The translations under genes were made by a program, and so were the position numbers. The notes below the pieces were generated by a model. The model made no database searches and was not told the origin of the DNA. It was given only the letters and a program-made list of their open reading frames with translations. This document shows, piece by piece, positions 12,101 through 21,705 of a DNA stretch of 64,000 nt. Every line of letters starts with the position of its first letter. Within the stretch, counting starts at the first letter, position 1. The stretch covers positions 70,043,753 to 70,107,752 of the forward strand of contig OZ026525.1 in assembly GCA_964019695.1 (NCBI GenBank), given 5' to 3'. The DNA comes from Loripinus fragilis (Eukaryota > Mollusca > Bivalvia > Lucinida > Lucinidae).

Positions 12101-15100
12101 ATTAACCTGCAACTTGAGTGTTGAAAACAGCTACTTATATAGCTAGAAGAAAACAACTACATTAAAGTCGAGAGGCTCTGGCCCTGACTCTTTGACTTGG
12201 AAAAATATGGCAGTTTGCCATTGGCAACATCACCAGCCAGGAGCTACTGACTGATCCTGATTGTGCTACAGAATCTGCCAAATCTGTTTCAACTTCTAGG
12301 ACTGGCTCACATGTGTGTGACGGTGTAATTAATCTTTGGGAAATCCCTCTACTATCTCTTCCTTGGTTTTATTGCTTGGCTTAATCTCCCGATTCCCCAC
12401 AAATGAGCTAAGAGTAGCTACGAACGCCCAAAAACGCCTCCAAATCAATTACAATTCAGTTACGATGTCCAAGAATGCCTTAGGAATTTGGTACAAATCA
12501 CGCACGATTATTCGAATCGGGGAATTCGTGGCCAAAGTTTTGAACAGTTCAAAACTTTTGAGCCGAATTCCCGATAGACCTACGAATTTCAAGAACTGAC
12601 TACGGGCTGTGCGAATCAGTTAAGTTCTTCACGAACTGAGTACGAGGTAGCCACGAATCCAAATATTTGTCAATTCGTGGCGATTCGTGGGATTCGGGGC
12701 CTGTGTGGAATAGGGGTATATGTTAGACATTACTTACAAGTTTTCCTAAATAAAATGGGCCTTACCGCAAAAAAAACTGGTATTGTTGCATGCAAACAAC
12801 AAAGGGGCAGACCAGTCTGCACATCTGTGCAGTCTGATCAGCGCCTTTGATAAGTATAGTATCCAAACTTGCAACAGTAAAACCTGTCTTAAGCGGCCAC
12901 TCAAAAAGAACACCAAAATTGTTTTTCAAGACCAATTATCGCTTAATGCAGGTCATAAGTATTGCAGAATGCTCCAAGGGGAGCATTCTGCAATATTTTT
13001 GACCTTCATTAAGCTACCATTTGTTATCAAGATCTGTGTTTTGTCTATTTTGGAGTGGCCCCTTTAGACAGGTTTTAATGTACATGTAAAATTTCAGTTT
13101 TCTAGCTAGTCTCTGCAGCTCAGTAAACTGGTTTATGTCTTGTTAGGTCGGAAACCTTTTCAGACTTGCTTCAATGCATATGTTGGTACCAGCAGAAAAA
13201 TGATGTGTTTGCTGTTTAACTTGTTTCCCTGAGTGATTGCATGAGGTGATTGCATTGGGTGTCAATGGGACTTACATTTACAAATGCTCGCTTAATACGG
13301 TATTTGAGATTAAAGATGTAAAAAGAACCTATGTCATGCTGTATTTATAAAAAATAATGACACTTGCTTTACTTCTTGTGGACAGCAAAGGAGCTACAGA
13401 TTCATTAGTCATTAAATAATGTATTACAGGGGTGATAACAGTCTGCTATTCTCAATCCGAAAAATATGCCAGCTGAATCAAGAAAGGAGCAAAAAAATCT
13501 TAAATCACCACTAAATGTGATCAATAGAAAGCAATCAGTTTATGTTTATTTTATGGTAACTATCTGCTCTCAAGATGCTTGTACCAAATTACAGCAAAAA
13601 TAAATATGATCTCATTAAATTGCAAAATGCATCTAATTAATCCTGAACTTTATCACCCCTGTAAATATAATTGTTGTTGTAAGAGAGGTGTAATTCAAAT
13701 TGAGATTACAACCATTGTGTAGGTTTATAGGTCATAAAATGGTGGTTTTACTCACAAAATAAGATTTCCACTCAGAATGTCTCTAACAAGTTTCTTTCGA
13801 ATTGTTATCAGATAAAAAAAAATACAACTGTTGATTTTTTATTGCTTGCTGATTGGTTTTAAAACTCTAACATATTACATCCTAAAGTTGATTCAATATT
13901 CCAAGTGACCAAATTAAACACCCATTGCAAGTAATTGTTTGAGGTTTTCTTGGATTCAACCAAAAATAGGTTAGGTTAGGCTTAAATTGAAAATTTAGCA
14001 TAAATATTCAACTTTTTTCTGCATAGTCAACCATCATTGTTGCAAATTCTTTATCAAGTCCTTTAAAAATAGAAACATAATTACAGTAAATTTAAAGTAT
14101 CAAGATAATTCAATAGAACAGAAATATCGAACATCAGTAAATTAAACAGAAAACCATAAGCAAAGAGTAAAATCACTGGTTGTAACTAACCTTTAAACAA
14201 CATGGCTGCTCTCCTGGTCCTGCACAGCACTGGCATAATATGATATCAACACAACTGATTTTCTGCAAATTAAATAGATAAAGAGCTTACAGCCAAAGCC
14301 TGCCAGTTATAGGGTTTTGGGGACTTCTATGATTCAGCTAAAAAAAAGTTTAGATGGAAGATCTTACATGAGTAAGAGTCAGGCCCCCAGATAAGGGTGT
14401 GTAACAAAAAATATTTTTCTTATTTCTCTACATAAACATATGTTGTGGGTTCTCAAAAGAACCCTCTCACTGAGATGGTTCTTTTGAGCACACAAAACAC
14501 ATGTTTAAACTGATGGATAAGAAAATAATCGCAATTTTACGCTGAAAAATTTGTTTAACTGGCCCTATGAGAGTGCTCAAGTATTATTGAATTTATTAAA
14601 CAAGTGAAGGAAAAGAGATCAAATGTGTTGCTGTGCTGACCATTTGATCAAATTTTTGCAACAAGTTTACTACATTGTAAATTCAATGCAAAATACTTTA
14701 TTTATCATCTGACATTAAAATCACATTTTTCGGGCGTGAAAATGTCATGATTTTGCCATTATGTAGTATGTACGCAACGTTGCCATAGAGGTCATTACAT
14801 AATGTTACTAAATCACAAGTGGTTTATCGTTTTAATACATGATGTTAAAATGTTATAATGCAAACTCCACAGGTCAAGCTGAATGTATTATGCTTTTTCA
14901 AGTGAGTAATGGAATACTTTTGTCATATCCCCAATAAAATATTAGTCCTGGCATTACTCAGTGGAAACTTCTCAACAAAATACACTATTTATTAGACATA
15001 ACGGCAATGTCCACTTCAATATGAAAGACACATTTTTAAAAAAAACAGTGTCATCTTGGGACTGATGGCTGGTTAAAAAATTTAAATTTGATATTTGAGC

Positions 15101-18100
15101 CTTCAAACAATGTTGTTTACATGTACATGGATGTTTAAATATGCATGTAACAAGGAAAGAAAAACTAGCTATAGGCAATGCAAGCTCTACACCAAACTAA
15201 ATGAGCAAGATATCATGGTAATGCTACGATTGTATAGCTAATGCTTTAACCCCTTGTACAATAATGAATTCTTCCATCTGGTTTGATATACTAGTCTGGG
15301 TTATTTCATTGCACATGTGATGTACATATTATTATCAATTATATTAGGGGATAACTGTATTCAAAATTTTATATTTGGGGAGCTATATCGTTGGATATAC
15401 GGTCGTAAATATAGTTTTACGGTGACACGCTAGCAAAACTAAATTTCCGACCGTATATCCGACAATCATATACCTTCCCAAATGAAAATTTTGAATTTAA
15501 GGTTATCCTCATTCTAATGCACTTCTGCATTTTCATCGCAAATCGGAGCATTTCAAGCCGCATAAAGCTGCATGTCATCCAACTAAATGTGACGAAATTA
15601 ATGACGTCAAACTATTCCAGGATAGTATGTCGCAAATTTTTGACCTTATCCAATCAAATGTCATGTTACAAAAGCATGTGCATTAGAATGGGTCCAAGGT
15701 TAGAAATTCCAAATTAAAATGTACAGTGCTTCAGTTCCTGAGGATGGTTTCAGCACAGGGCAAACCCAGATGAAATGCCGCATCATTATGCATCATGAAA
15801 CTTTCATCAGGGACTTTACAGTTTGTATCTAGAGCACTTTATCAGAAGCCATCTGATTCGGATCTACAGTGATTTCAAAACAGTTAAGAGTAAAATCAAC
15901 ATACATAATGTGGTGGATCCAGAGGGGGTTCAGGGGATTCGCTTGAACCCCTCTCCTGCCCCCATGTTTAAATATCTTATGAAAATGAAATAATTTGGTC
16001 TTAGTGAGACCAAATTATTTCATTTTCATTGGATATTTAAGAAAAATGAGATAAAATCAGCAAAGCAAACCCCCACACCTCCCCCTTTCAAGAAATCCTG
16101 AATCCACCCCTGTTAGAGGTTTCCAGTGTACACAGTGTTAAGACTAGTGTTTGATACCACACCAAGAATTCACTATGGATTATGATTATCAGATGGTTAT
16201 AGATAGTAAAAGCAGAAACTAAACTAGTAAACTGTAGACCAAGGACACACAAACATGGATCTAGTGCTTGATAAAAAAAAATCTACATGAAAGCACATTT
16301 TGCGGGTGATCATTGGAAGCGTCTAATTTTAACACAATAAGGACAGAGCTAAGTTTTTTAACTGTTCTTTGGGAGAAGTGCATTATGGCTATTTGCTTGT
16401 CCCTAGGCAAGTATCAAATTTTGCTAGCTTAAAGTTCGGTCCTTATATCACTTCTATAGGCTAAAATCCGAAAAACTCTTGTATCTGACAGCATTTTGCA
16501 GGTTATAAAGACCAAACTTCAGGACTTTTCATGGAACACTTAGGGGGCACTCTCAGGGGCGGATCCAGGATTTCTGGAAAGGAGGTTCTTGTGTATAAAA
16601 GTGTGGGGGACGGTGTTCACTTTGCTGATTTTATCTCATTTTTCTTAAATATCCCATGAAAATGAAATAATTTGGTCTCTCTGAGACCAAATTATTTCAT
16701 GTGAGACCAAATTGTTTCATTTTCATAGGATATTTAAAAACGGACGGCATGGAGGGGGGTTCGAGCAAACCCCCTGAACCCCATCTGGATCCGCCACTGA
16801 CTCTGACAGCTTCTAAAGACTAAAAGCTTAAGAAAGTGACAGATATACCATTAACTCTTTCCTTGCTAGCAGCTACTTTTGTCATCTGCTGCTAACTTTT
16901 GCAAACAGTTTGGACCCAGATTCAAACTGTTTGACACTTTGATAGTGTTCCTGAAATAATTTTTTTAAAAAGTTAATTTTGAAAAAAGTCAGCAGACAAT
17001 AACAAAGGCATAAAAAAATACCCAGCAAGCAGAGTTGATAATTCAACTACTCAAACTATTTTACCATTTCTACGAACAAGGTAAATAAATTGATCAGATC
17101 TGATCAGCTTTCCATAGCAAGTTAGCAACCTTAAGGAATGCTATAAATAGCACAGACCTTGTTCCTAGGACTGATACAGCCAGCCTTACCTTATTTTTGG
17201 GACAGCACGAATCCAGACAGCTGTCTGTACTGGGCTTACAGCAATCACAGTCACATGTCTCGGACAAGGATATACAACAGTCCGAGCATCCACCACTATT
17301 CTCCTTCCCACACGGGGCACACTCACAGTTACAAGACCCACGTTTCTGAAAACATAATATGGTTGCTCAAACGGTAACCCCTTAAATACAAATGGATTCT
17401 TCCATTTGGTTTGATGCAATAATTTGTGATCACTCATTGTATATATCAAGGGGTCTCTGGTGAAAATTCCCCCCCCCCCCCCCCCAAAAAAAATAAAATG
17501 TATTTCTTTCTCTGATGGTCGTTTTTGTCTCAGCAAACAGCGAAGACCCTGATGAAATGCCGCATCATGCGGCATTTCATCAGGGTCTTCACTGTTTGCC
17601 AAAGTACTCATTTAGGGGTGATCAGTATATAAATGAACAAAGGGTTGACTCTGAGTACTAAATTTCTGCAATGGAATCTTCCAGATGATGACCTGGACTA
17701 ATTCATCCTAGTTATCAATAAATAGCTTTCTGCTCAAAGAAAGCAAATAAATTTTCAATGATCAGAGACTGCTCCTCTAACTGCTCAGGGCTCACCCTGA
17801 CTTTAGCCATTGTGGCCATTTGCTACTAAAAAAGTAGAGTGGCTACAAACATAAGTCATTGGCTAAAAGTGCATTCTATGTGATTCAAAAATTACATATT
17901 TGGGAAAAAGGGTATTTTGATCAGCTTTTGGATTTTCTATATTGCTTTTATTATTCCTTCACACTTTATTAGTGTGCCATATTTTACTCTTTGGAAGCTG
18001 GCTGTTTTAAATACCATCAGGGTACCAAACAGTTTGGATTCAGATCAGGCCCGACATTTTGTCGGGCCTGATCTGGGTCCAAACTGTTTGCAAAGGCAAT

Positions 18101-18800
18101 CAGAAGACAACAAAAGTCGCCCCTAGCGGGCAAAGAGTTAAAAAAAAAACTTGTTGATACTACTTTCTGGCTAAAACCTTGGCTAAAGTTAATTTCATTT
18201 GGCTCCAACTGTTTCCATTTGGCTAAAGTGTTGACTACAAGGGTAAGCCCTGCTGCTCCTAGAGGAGCAGTCTCTGATCATGGGCTCTTTTGTTTTCACA
18301 TGCTTTTCCCTTTAAGTGTAATTTAGTGCTAGCACTCAAGGAGTCAAATATTCTAAGAACATTCAATTTTCAATATTTCAAAGATTAATACATGTACTTT
18401 GCATGCAGTGATCTGAAAAGAATCTAAGATTTGTTCAATATGTTCTAGCATTGCGCTTCATTGCGTAAAACCTGATATTGTTGCATGCTTACATATAGCA
18501 ATAATATTTTAATAGACCAGCCTGTGTATCCTCGCAATCAAATCAGTGCATTAATTGTTTGCTCACTAGAAAATATAAGAGTGAAACTTGCTAAATGCCA
18601 ATCAAGTCATTGGAGTTCAAGAAGGCTGCATTGAGAAGTGCCTGGTCGAATCCTGAAGACAGATTTTCTCAAAACAAAGCTTATCTGGGACGGTGTAAAA
18701 AGCTTACCTTTAAGAATTGGTATATAGCGAAGATGATTAGAACAAGCAGGGCCCATACTCCGAAGACAATGCTCACTATAGCTGCAACAGGAAGGGCCAT
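2393..18800 (-). CDS. Single-pass membrane protein with polycysteine cluster (4 coding exons)
   Basis: Joining 18800-18708, 17345-17190, 14262-14191 and 3154-2393 on the minus strand gives 360 residues; all junctions are phase 0 with GT-AG introns. Residues 1-31 hold one hydrophobic helix (VAAIVSIVFGVWALLVLIIF). Residues 32-~138 contain 32 cysteines, many as CC and CxC. Residues ~140-360 are disordered, rich in Ser/Asn/Lys/Pro, with SPRSPLR (254-260) and KEN (265-267). Positive charges after the helix (K-K-R) suggest the Cys-rich part faces the cytosol, where it could be palmitoylated or bind metal; that is inference. I do not recognise a family. Exon 1 follows an acceptor, so at least one upstream exon exists and the true start could lie there. 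Confidence 0.85.
3291..3535. mobile_element. TTAA MITE, TATAGGAGCAGTC hairpin type, intact copy
   Basis: TTAACCCTTAAAG to TTAAGGGTTAA with a perfect CAGACTGCTCC hairpin. It is flanked on both sides by an ~80-bp direct repeat (3208-3290 and 3541-3615) that belongs to another repeat family. Confidence 0.8.
3862..5431. other. AT-rich intron of the Cys-rich gene, no gene seen
   Basis: No exon, RNA gene or clear TIR pair was found, apart from scattered decayed TTAA-MITE words (CCCTTAATATCCTGCC at 4005). Confidence 0.5.
5432..6846 (+). mobile_element. Pearl/Helentron-like non-autonomous element with satellite core
   Basis: It starts ATACCCCCC and ends GGGGGGTAT. Five ~190-bp tandem units (starts near 5548, 5737, 5929, 6120, 6310; CTTCATGCATATGTTCAATG) are followed by a duplicated ~165-bp segment (6430 and 6592), a GGAC/GCAC microsatellite (6766-6800) and a terminal hairpin (6813-6846). 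This layout is that described for bivalve pearl elements and related Helentron derivatives. Confidence 0.75.
7234..7432. mobile_element. TTAA MITE (TTTGCATGCTGGGTAA type)
   Basis: TTAACTCTTTGCATGCAGGG to CCCCTAGCAGGTAAAGGGG with a GATCTGG/CCTGATCTGG centre. Confidence 0.7.
7610..7837. mobile_element. 228-bp MITE, TIR CTGTCCTGCCAGCCAAGAG, TA-flanked
   Basis: The TIRs match for ~37 bp with about three differences, and TA flanks both ends. A perfect inner hairpin (GATTAATCCTATCC/GGATAGGATTAATC) lies at 7694-7725. Confidence 0.82.
8412..8615. mobile_element. TTAA MITE (TTTGCATGCTGGGTAA type), reverse
   Basis: TTAACTCTTTACCTGC, then CAGATCAGGCCCAAC/CTGATCTGGATC and ATCAGCAGACGACAAAATAG. Confidence 0.7.
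8961..9008. repeat. 48-bp near-perfect palindrome
   Basis: GAAGGCTCTGGCAAGTCTGC meets its inverse GCAGACTAGCCAGAGCCTTC around the centre GCATATGC. Confidence 0.85.
9645..9722 (-). mobile_element. SINE family B, 3' fragment
   Basis: Reverse of the tail and body: TTTGATTTGATTCTTTACGT and GACGGGTCTTCCTGGGTTGA. Confidence 0.7.
9882..10362. mobile_element. TTAA MITE (CCCTTTGTATAC type) split by a second TTAA MITE
   Basis: Outer halves (AACCCTTTGTATACTGG; CAGTATACAAAGGTT) enclose an inner MITE at ~10059-10290 (ATCCATATAAGCC to GGCATAAATGGGTT) with a CAGATCAGATGC/GTCTGATCAGG hairpin. Confidence 0.65.
10364..10577. mobile_element. TTAA MITE, TCGTCTGCTGGCAGACGA hairpin type
   Basis: TTAACCTTTAAAGCGCCACC to GGCGCTTTAAGGGCTAA, with centre GAGAATCGTCTGC/GCAGACGATTCTC. 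Other copies lie at 47608, 48788 and a fragment at 22480. Confidence 0.8.
11001..11208. mobile_element. ~208-bp MITE, TIR CAGTGCAGTC
   Basis: CAGTGCAGTC at 11001 and GACTGCACTG at 11199-11208 are inverse. Internal TATAACA..TGTTATA matches extend the stem. Confidence 0.68.
11740..12716. mobile_element. 977-bp TA-flanked element built of CGAAT motifs
   Basis: The 19-bp ends CCCCTATTCCACACAGGCC are perfect inverse repeats and TA flanks both (11738-11739, 12717-12718). Both terminal thirds contain about twenty CGAAT/ATTCG motifs in either orientation, with the middle (~12080-12350) nearly free of them. No transposase is visible, so it is non-autonomous. The small plus-strand ORFs here are accidental. 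Confidence 0.85.
12755..13165. mobile_element. Same MITE family, copy 3, split by a nested MITE
   Basis: The halves on either side of 12874-13080 join into one family member (CAGACCAGTCTGCACATCTG ... TTTTCTAGCTAGTCTCTG). Confidence 0.7.
12874..13080. mobile_element. Same hairpin MITE, copy 2, nested in another MITE
   Basis: It splits a copy of the AACCTGTCTTC/GCGCAGACC MITE whose halves are 12755-12873 and 13081-13165. Confidence 0.8.
13427..13661. mobile_element. 235-bp MITE, TIR CAGGGGTGATAA, TA-flanked
   Basis: CAGGGGTGATAA at 13427 and TTATCACCCCTG at 13650-13661 are perfect inverses with TA on both sides. The GGGGTGAT core also occurs in the mariner TIR at 61494, so a mariner-mobilised origin is possible. 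Confidence 0.75.
14191..14262 (-). CDS. Cys-rich membrane protein, exon 3 (6 cysteines)
   Basis: A 72-nt exon between AATTTGCAG and GTTAGT, 24 codons in phase 0 (KISCVDIILCQCCAG, then PCCLK). It is too short for ordinary ORF detection. It is supported by splice sites, phase and continued cysteine richness. Confidence 0.85.
14362..14850. repeat. GATCTTACATGAG/AATAAAACATGAG repeat split by a GTCTCAATGAGAC MITE
   Basis: The outer repeat (ends GATCTTACATGAGTAAGAG and continuing AGAGTGCTCAAGTATTATTG) is interrupted at 14385-14570. Related copies lie at 3541-3861, 55462-55815 and 55868-56215. Confidence 0.62.
15345..15505. repeat. Imperfect 160-bp palindrome
   Basis: GATAACTGTATTCAAAATTT...ACGGTCGTAAATATAGTTTT mirrors AAAACTAAATTTCCGACCGT...AAATTTTGAATTTAAGGTTA. 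It is a MITE-like hairpin in an intron of the Cys-rich gene. Confidence 0.65.
15912..16108. mobile_element. GGATCC-ended hairpin MITE, copy 1
   Basis: Ends read GGTGGATCCAGAGGGGGTTC and inverse (GAATCCACCCC). The centre is a perfect ATGAAATAATTTGGTC hairpin. Related copies lie at 16553 and 60055. Confidence 0.75.
16553..16800. mobile_element. GGATCC-ended hairpin MITE, copy 2
   Basis: It starts AGGGGCGGATCCAGGATTTC and ends with the inverse ATCTGGATCCGCCACTGA. The central hairpin is partly duplicated (ACCAAATTATTTCAT then ACCAAATTGTTTCAT). Confidence 0.75.
16851..17040. mobile_element. TTAA MITE (TTTGCATGCTGGGTAA type), hairpin arm lost
   Basis: TTAACTCTTTCCTTGCTAGC to CCCAGCAAGCAGAGTTG. 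Only one GGACCCAGATTCAAACTG arm remains in the centre. Confidence 0.65.
17190..17345 (-). CDS. Cys-rich membrane protein, exon 2 (14 cysteines)
   Basis: It lies between TTTTCAG and GTAAGG and has 52 codons in phase 0. It reads KRGSCNCECAPC then SDCC, CDCDCC, CLDSCC. The minus-strand open frame here that starts outside the exon is a different frame and a shadow. Confidence 0.88.
17373..17640. mobile_element. TTAA MITE (GAAATGCCGCATCATGCGG hairpin)
   Basis: AACCCCTTAAATACAAATGG to AACAAAGGGTTGA with a perfect CTGATGAAATGCCGCAT hairpin at 17549-17590. It carries a poly-C/poly-A tract at 17470-17497 and starts 28 bp from Cys-rich exon 2. Confidence 0.72.
18008..18141. mobile_element. TTAA MITE fragment with perfect GATCAGGCCCGACA hairpin
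   Basis: CAGATCAGGCCCGACATTTT/GTCGGGCCTGATCTG is a near-perfect stem; the right end is GGGCAAAGAGTTAA. Confidence 0.7.
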
Positions 18801-18808
18801 TCTTGATG
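18708..18808 (-). CDS. Cys-rich membrane protein, exon with start codon and TM helix
   Basis: On the minus strand, TTTTGCAG is followed by eight bases and ATGGCC (ATG at 18800, purine at -3). Thirty-one codons end at AAG before GTAAGC. The encoded segment is almost entirely hydrophobic between residues 3 and 29. Confidence 0.85.
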
Positions 18809-18831
18809 CTGCAAAATGAAAATAACATTCA

Positions 18832-19215
18832 TTAACTCATGCTGGGTAATTTTTGCATGCTCTTTTTGTTGCCCACTGATTTCTTTTCAAAATTTACTTT
18901 TACAAAGAATTTTTTCTGAGATACCATCAGAGTTACAAACAGTTTGAATCCAGATCAGGCCAGACAATTTGTTGGGCCCAATCTTGGTCCAAACTGTTTG
19001 CAGATATTATCAGTAAACAACAAAAGACATTGCTAATTGGTTTGGCAAATAAGCTATTTTGTTTCCCACTGATTTCTTTTCAAAATTAACTTAAGAATTC
19101 TTACAGGGTTACCATCAGAGTGACAGTTTGGATCCAGATCAGGTCCAACAATTTGTTGGGCCTGATCTTGGTCCAAATTGTTTGCAGAGATTATCAACAA
19201 TTGACAAAGGTCATC
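18832..19215. repeat. Two successive TTAA MITE copies beside Cys-rich exon 1
   Basis: Copies at ~18832-19030 and ~19040-19215 share GATTTCTTTTCAAAATTA and the CAGATCAGG...CCTGATCTTGG hairpin. The first begins 25 bp upstream (minus sense) of the exon with the start codon. Confidence 0.65.
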
Positions 19216-19625
19216 ATTAACAGATTAACAATTTAATTGGCTATACGACTGATTTTTACGATAGATGTTCTAAAATTTCAAACACTAGTTGCCTGCACAA
19301 AAGGTCTAGAAAACAGTGCAGACCCAGAACACACTGCTTCTGAAGCAGTCTGATCAGGGTCTTTCCCATTTGCTAGTCTGACAAGCATTTAAGTGTGAAT
19401 TCATGCCCTGAAAACCCACATTTTATTTGAATACAGAAATTAGAAAAATACTTGAAATATTAGAACATTTACTGTACTTCAAAATTAAAATTCAATGATA
19501 ACATTATCCACTCCAGTGCATGACCATAATCTAGTTTGCAAGTTTCACAATGGCCAATGGCCCCTTGGTGGCCTCTGGAATGGACCTCTGCTACTGACAT
19601 TGAACAACTGGCAGATTATAAGATC

Positions 19626-19876
19626 ATCAACCCTTTGAAGACCATAAACCCCTAAATGGGTACTTTGCCAACCAGTGAAGACCCAGATAAAATGATGCAT
19701 ACTGCGGCATTTCATCAGTGTCTGCACTGTTTGCGGAGACAAAATTGAACTTCAGAGAAAGAAATAAAATATTGTTTGGAAATTATAACCTGTGACCCCT
19801 CAATTATATACAATGGACCTTCCTGACATAACAGTATCAAATTTTGTGGGAAATTCCATTGGTTTTAAAAGGGTTA
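19626..19876. mobile_element. TTAA MITE (same CCCTTTG family)
   Basis: AACCCTTTGAAGACC to TTTTAAAAGGGTTAA with a worn GATAAAATGATGC/GCGGCATTTCATC hairpin. Confidence 0.65.
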
Positions 19877-20419
19877 ATATTCTCCTTTCTGTGGATCAAT
19901 GAGTAATCACCGATTACAATTCTACCTTCCACTGCTGGCCCTATCATTAGCACCTGCTGCTGCTGTTTCCATCATATTGTTCAGGGGGTTTTCTTAGCCC
20001 ATTATGATGACTGATATTGGGTCATGTTCCCAATGGCAAAAACTATGTTTTTATCCCAATTTCAACCGACATATGCTAGGTTGAGAAATAAGAAAATTAT
20101 TTTTTAATTACGCACTCTTTTATCTATTGGCCTGGTCATGAATAACATATGATGTCAGTGATGTTTGCAATGACTCCTTTCATCACCCAGTGATGCATAT
20201 TTTCTGCTTTCACCTCCATCTAGGGCCATTCTGAGTGGTAAGACTCTCCAGTGTCGCTATTCTGGGGGTCCCAGACACTCTCCTGGGCAAGCACACACCA
20301 GCTTTCTACTAACAGTAACAAATCTGCTAGCAGCCTATAGGGTTTTATTTCACCACATACCCTTTCCTTCTTTCTATGAATACATACTGGCTGGCTCCAT
20401 TGCGAACATTACGCCAGGG

Positions 20420-20600
20420 AGTGCGAATTTTGAAAAACAAAATTGGAAAAAATCTTTTGGCTGTGTTTTTCACTAAATGAAGAGTGCTGTGTAGTCTGGG
20501 TATTGACCACAGAAGGAGAAAGACTATTCCAATAGTTCAGTGGGAAAAGGAATTCTTCAGGGCATCACTGTATGTCTAGTATGATGGTATCTACAATAGT
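20420..20600 (-). pseudogene. LINE C-terminal tail fragment, same family as 27525
   Basis: On the minus strand, ATACAGTGATGCCCTGAAGA and the following ~130 bases match the 27525 fragment, including WNSLSPSVV and the downstream AAAACACAGC. Stops break the frame. Similar decayed coding sequence may reach 20720. Confidence 0.62.
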
Positions 20601-20767
20601 TAGCACTATGTGATGACCTGTTAGTTTTTAACTTGTGAGAAGGGGACAAGTACGATTCGGATTGGCAGTGTGCATGGCAACCAATTACACATTTGCAACT
20701 GTTTACAAGGAAGACACACTAAAGAAATGTTGGTTATCGATGAGACTGCATATTCAGGGAAAAAGAC

Positions 20768-21140
20768 TAAAAGGGACCCAGTAGCCCAGTGCCCCTAAAT
20801 TTTGGACTGGGCCCCTAAAACAAAAATGAAAGGGGCCCAGCTTGCCCCTGAAATAAAGTAGCCTGTAAAAGTCTGAAGTTTGTCAAAATCTGTAGACAAT
20901 AGCTATTGGAAGTTTACAAACCTTCATTTAGCTGATTCAAAATACATGTACAGTTAATATGGTAAATTATTAGAGGACTACAGATTTTGAGGGTCTCATA
21001 CTTTGTAAACTTGAGTAAAATAAATGCTTGGCAATGGTATTGAAACGAGTTTAATTTTCGGCCAAACCCTGGGCCCCTTAGTTTTGGGCTGTGCCCCCAA
21101 TCATTTTGTTTTAGGGACCCAGCTTGCTGCTGGCGAAAAA
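20768..21140. repeat. Inverted GGGGCCCAG repeat
   Basis: GGACCCAGTAGCCCAGTGCC and AAGGGGCCCAGCTTG on the left mirror GGGCCCCTTAGTTTTGGGC and GGGACCCAGCTTG on the right. MITE-like; no coding content. Confidence 0.55.
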
Positions 21141-21705
21141 AAGGTTAGTCTGCATCCCTTCGCATGTTGCAGTCGGGTTGCAATTACTTGAAATGAGTTC
21201 TATCACAACACCTAACCAAACAATTTAGAATGTTTGCACAAGGTACAGTTTTCAAAGAGCTTTTTTTAGGAAAAATATGGCAATAAAAAAAAATTAGTAT
21301 GGTAATTGTGTGTAAACGGAATCGTTTTGATTTCTGGAATTTGTGTAAACGTTTACAAAATTTTGTCAAGGTGGATGCCCTACCTATGTGCTAGAACCTT
21401 AAATGAGAGGGGTTTTTTTTGCATTTTTTATAACTGGATGCTCAGTCAGCCATATTTGATGTTGATAAAAAGACCGAAAGTGGGAGGTCAAAGCAAGAAT
21501 AATATATAACAATGTACCAGTACCGGACAGAGACACTACCATCTTAAAAATGAAAGGACGGAATTTAACAAAATTTTAGGTATACACTTTGACATTGACA
21601 AGATCTAGGTTGGGATTGTTTTGCTTTAATTTGCCCAATTTTATAAAAGAGTAAATTGCCTTTGACTCATGTCATTTCTGTGAGACTATTTTTCTCTCCT
21701 ACAAT

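Noticed and set aside
12336..12599. Plus-strand ORFs inside the CGAAT element
   Set aside because: They follow the repeated motif words and show no protein similarity.
17186..17611. Minus-strand 141-codon ORF
   Set aside because: It overlaps Cys-rich exon 2 in another frame and runs through a MITE and a poly-C tract.
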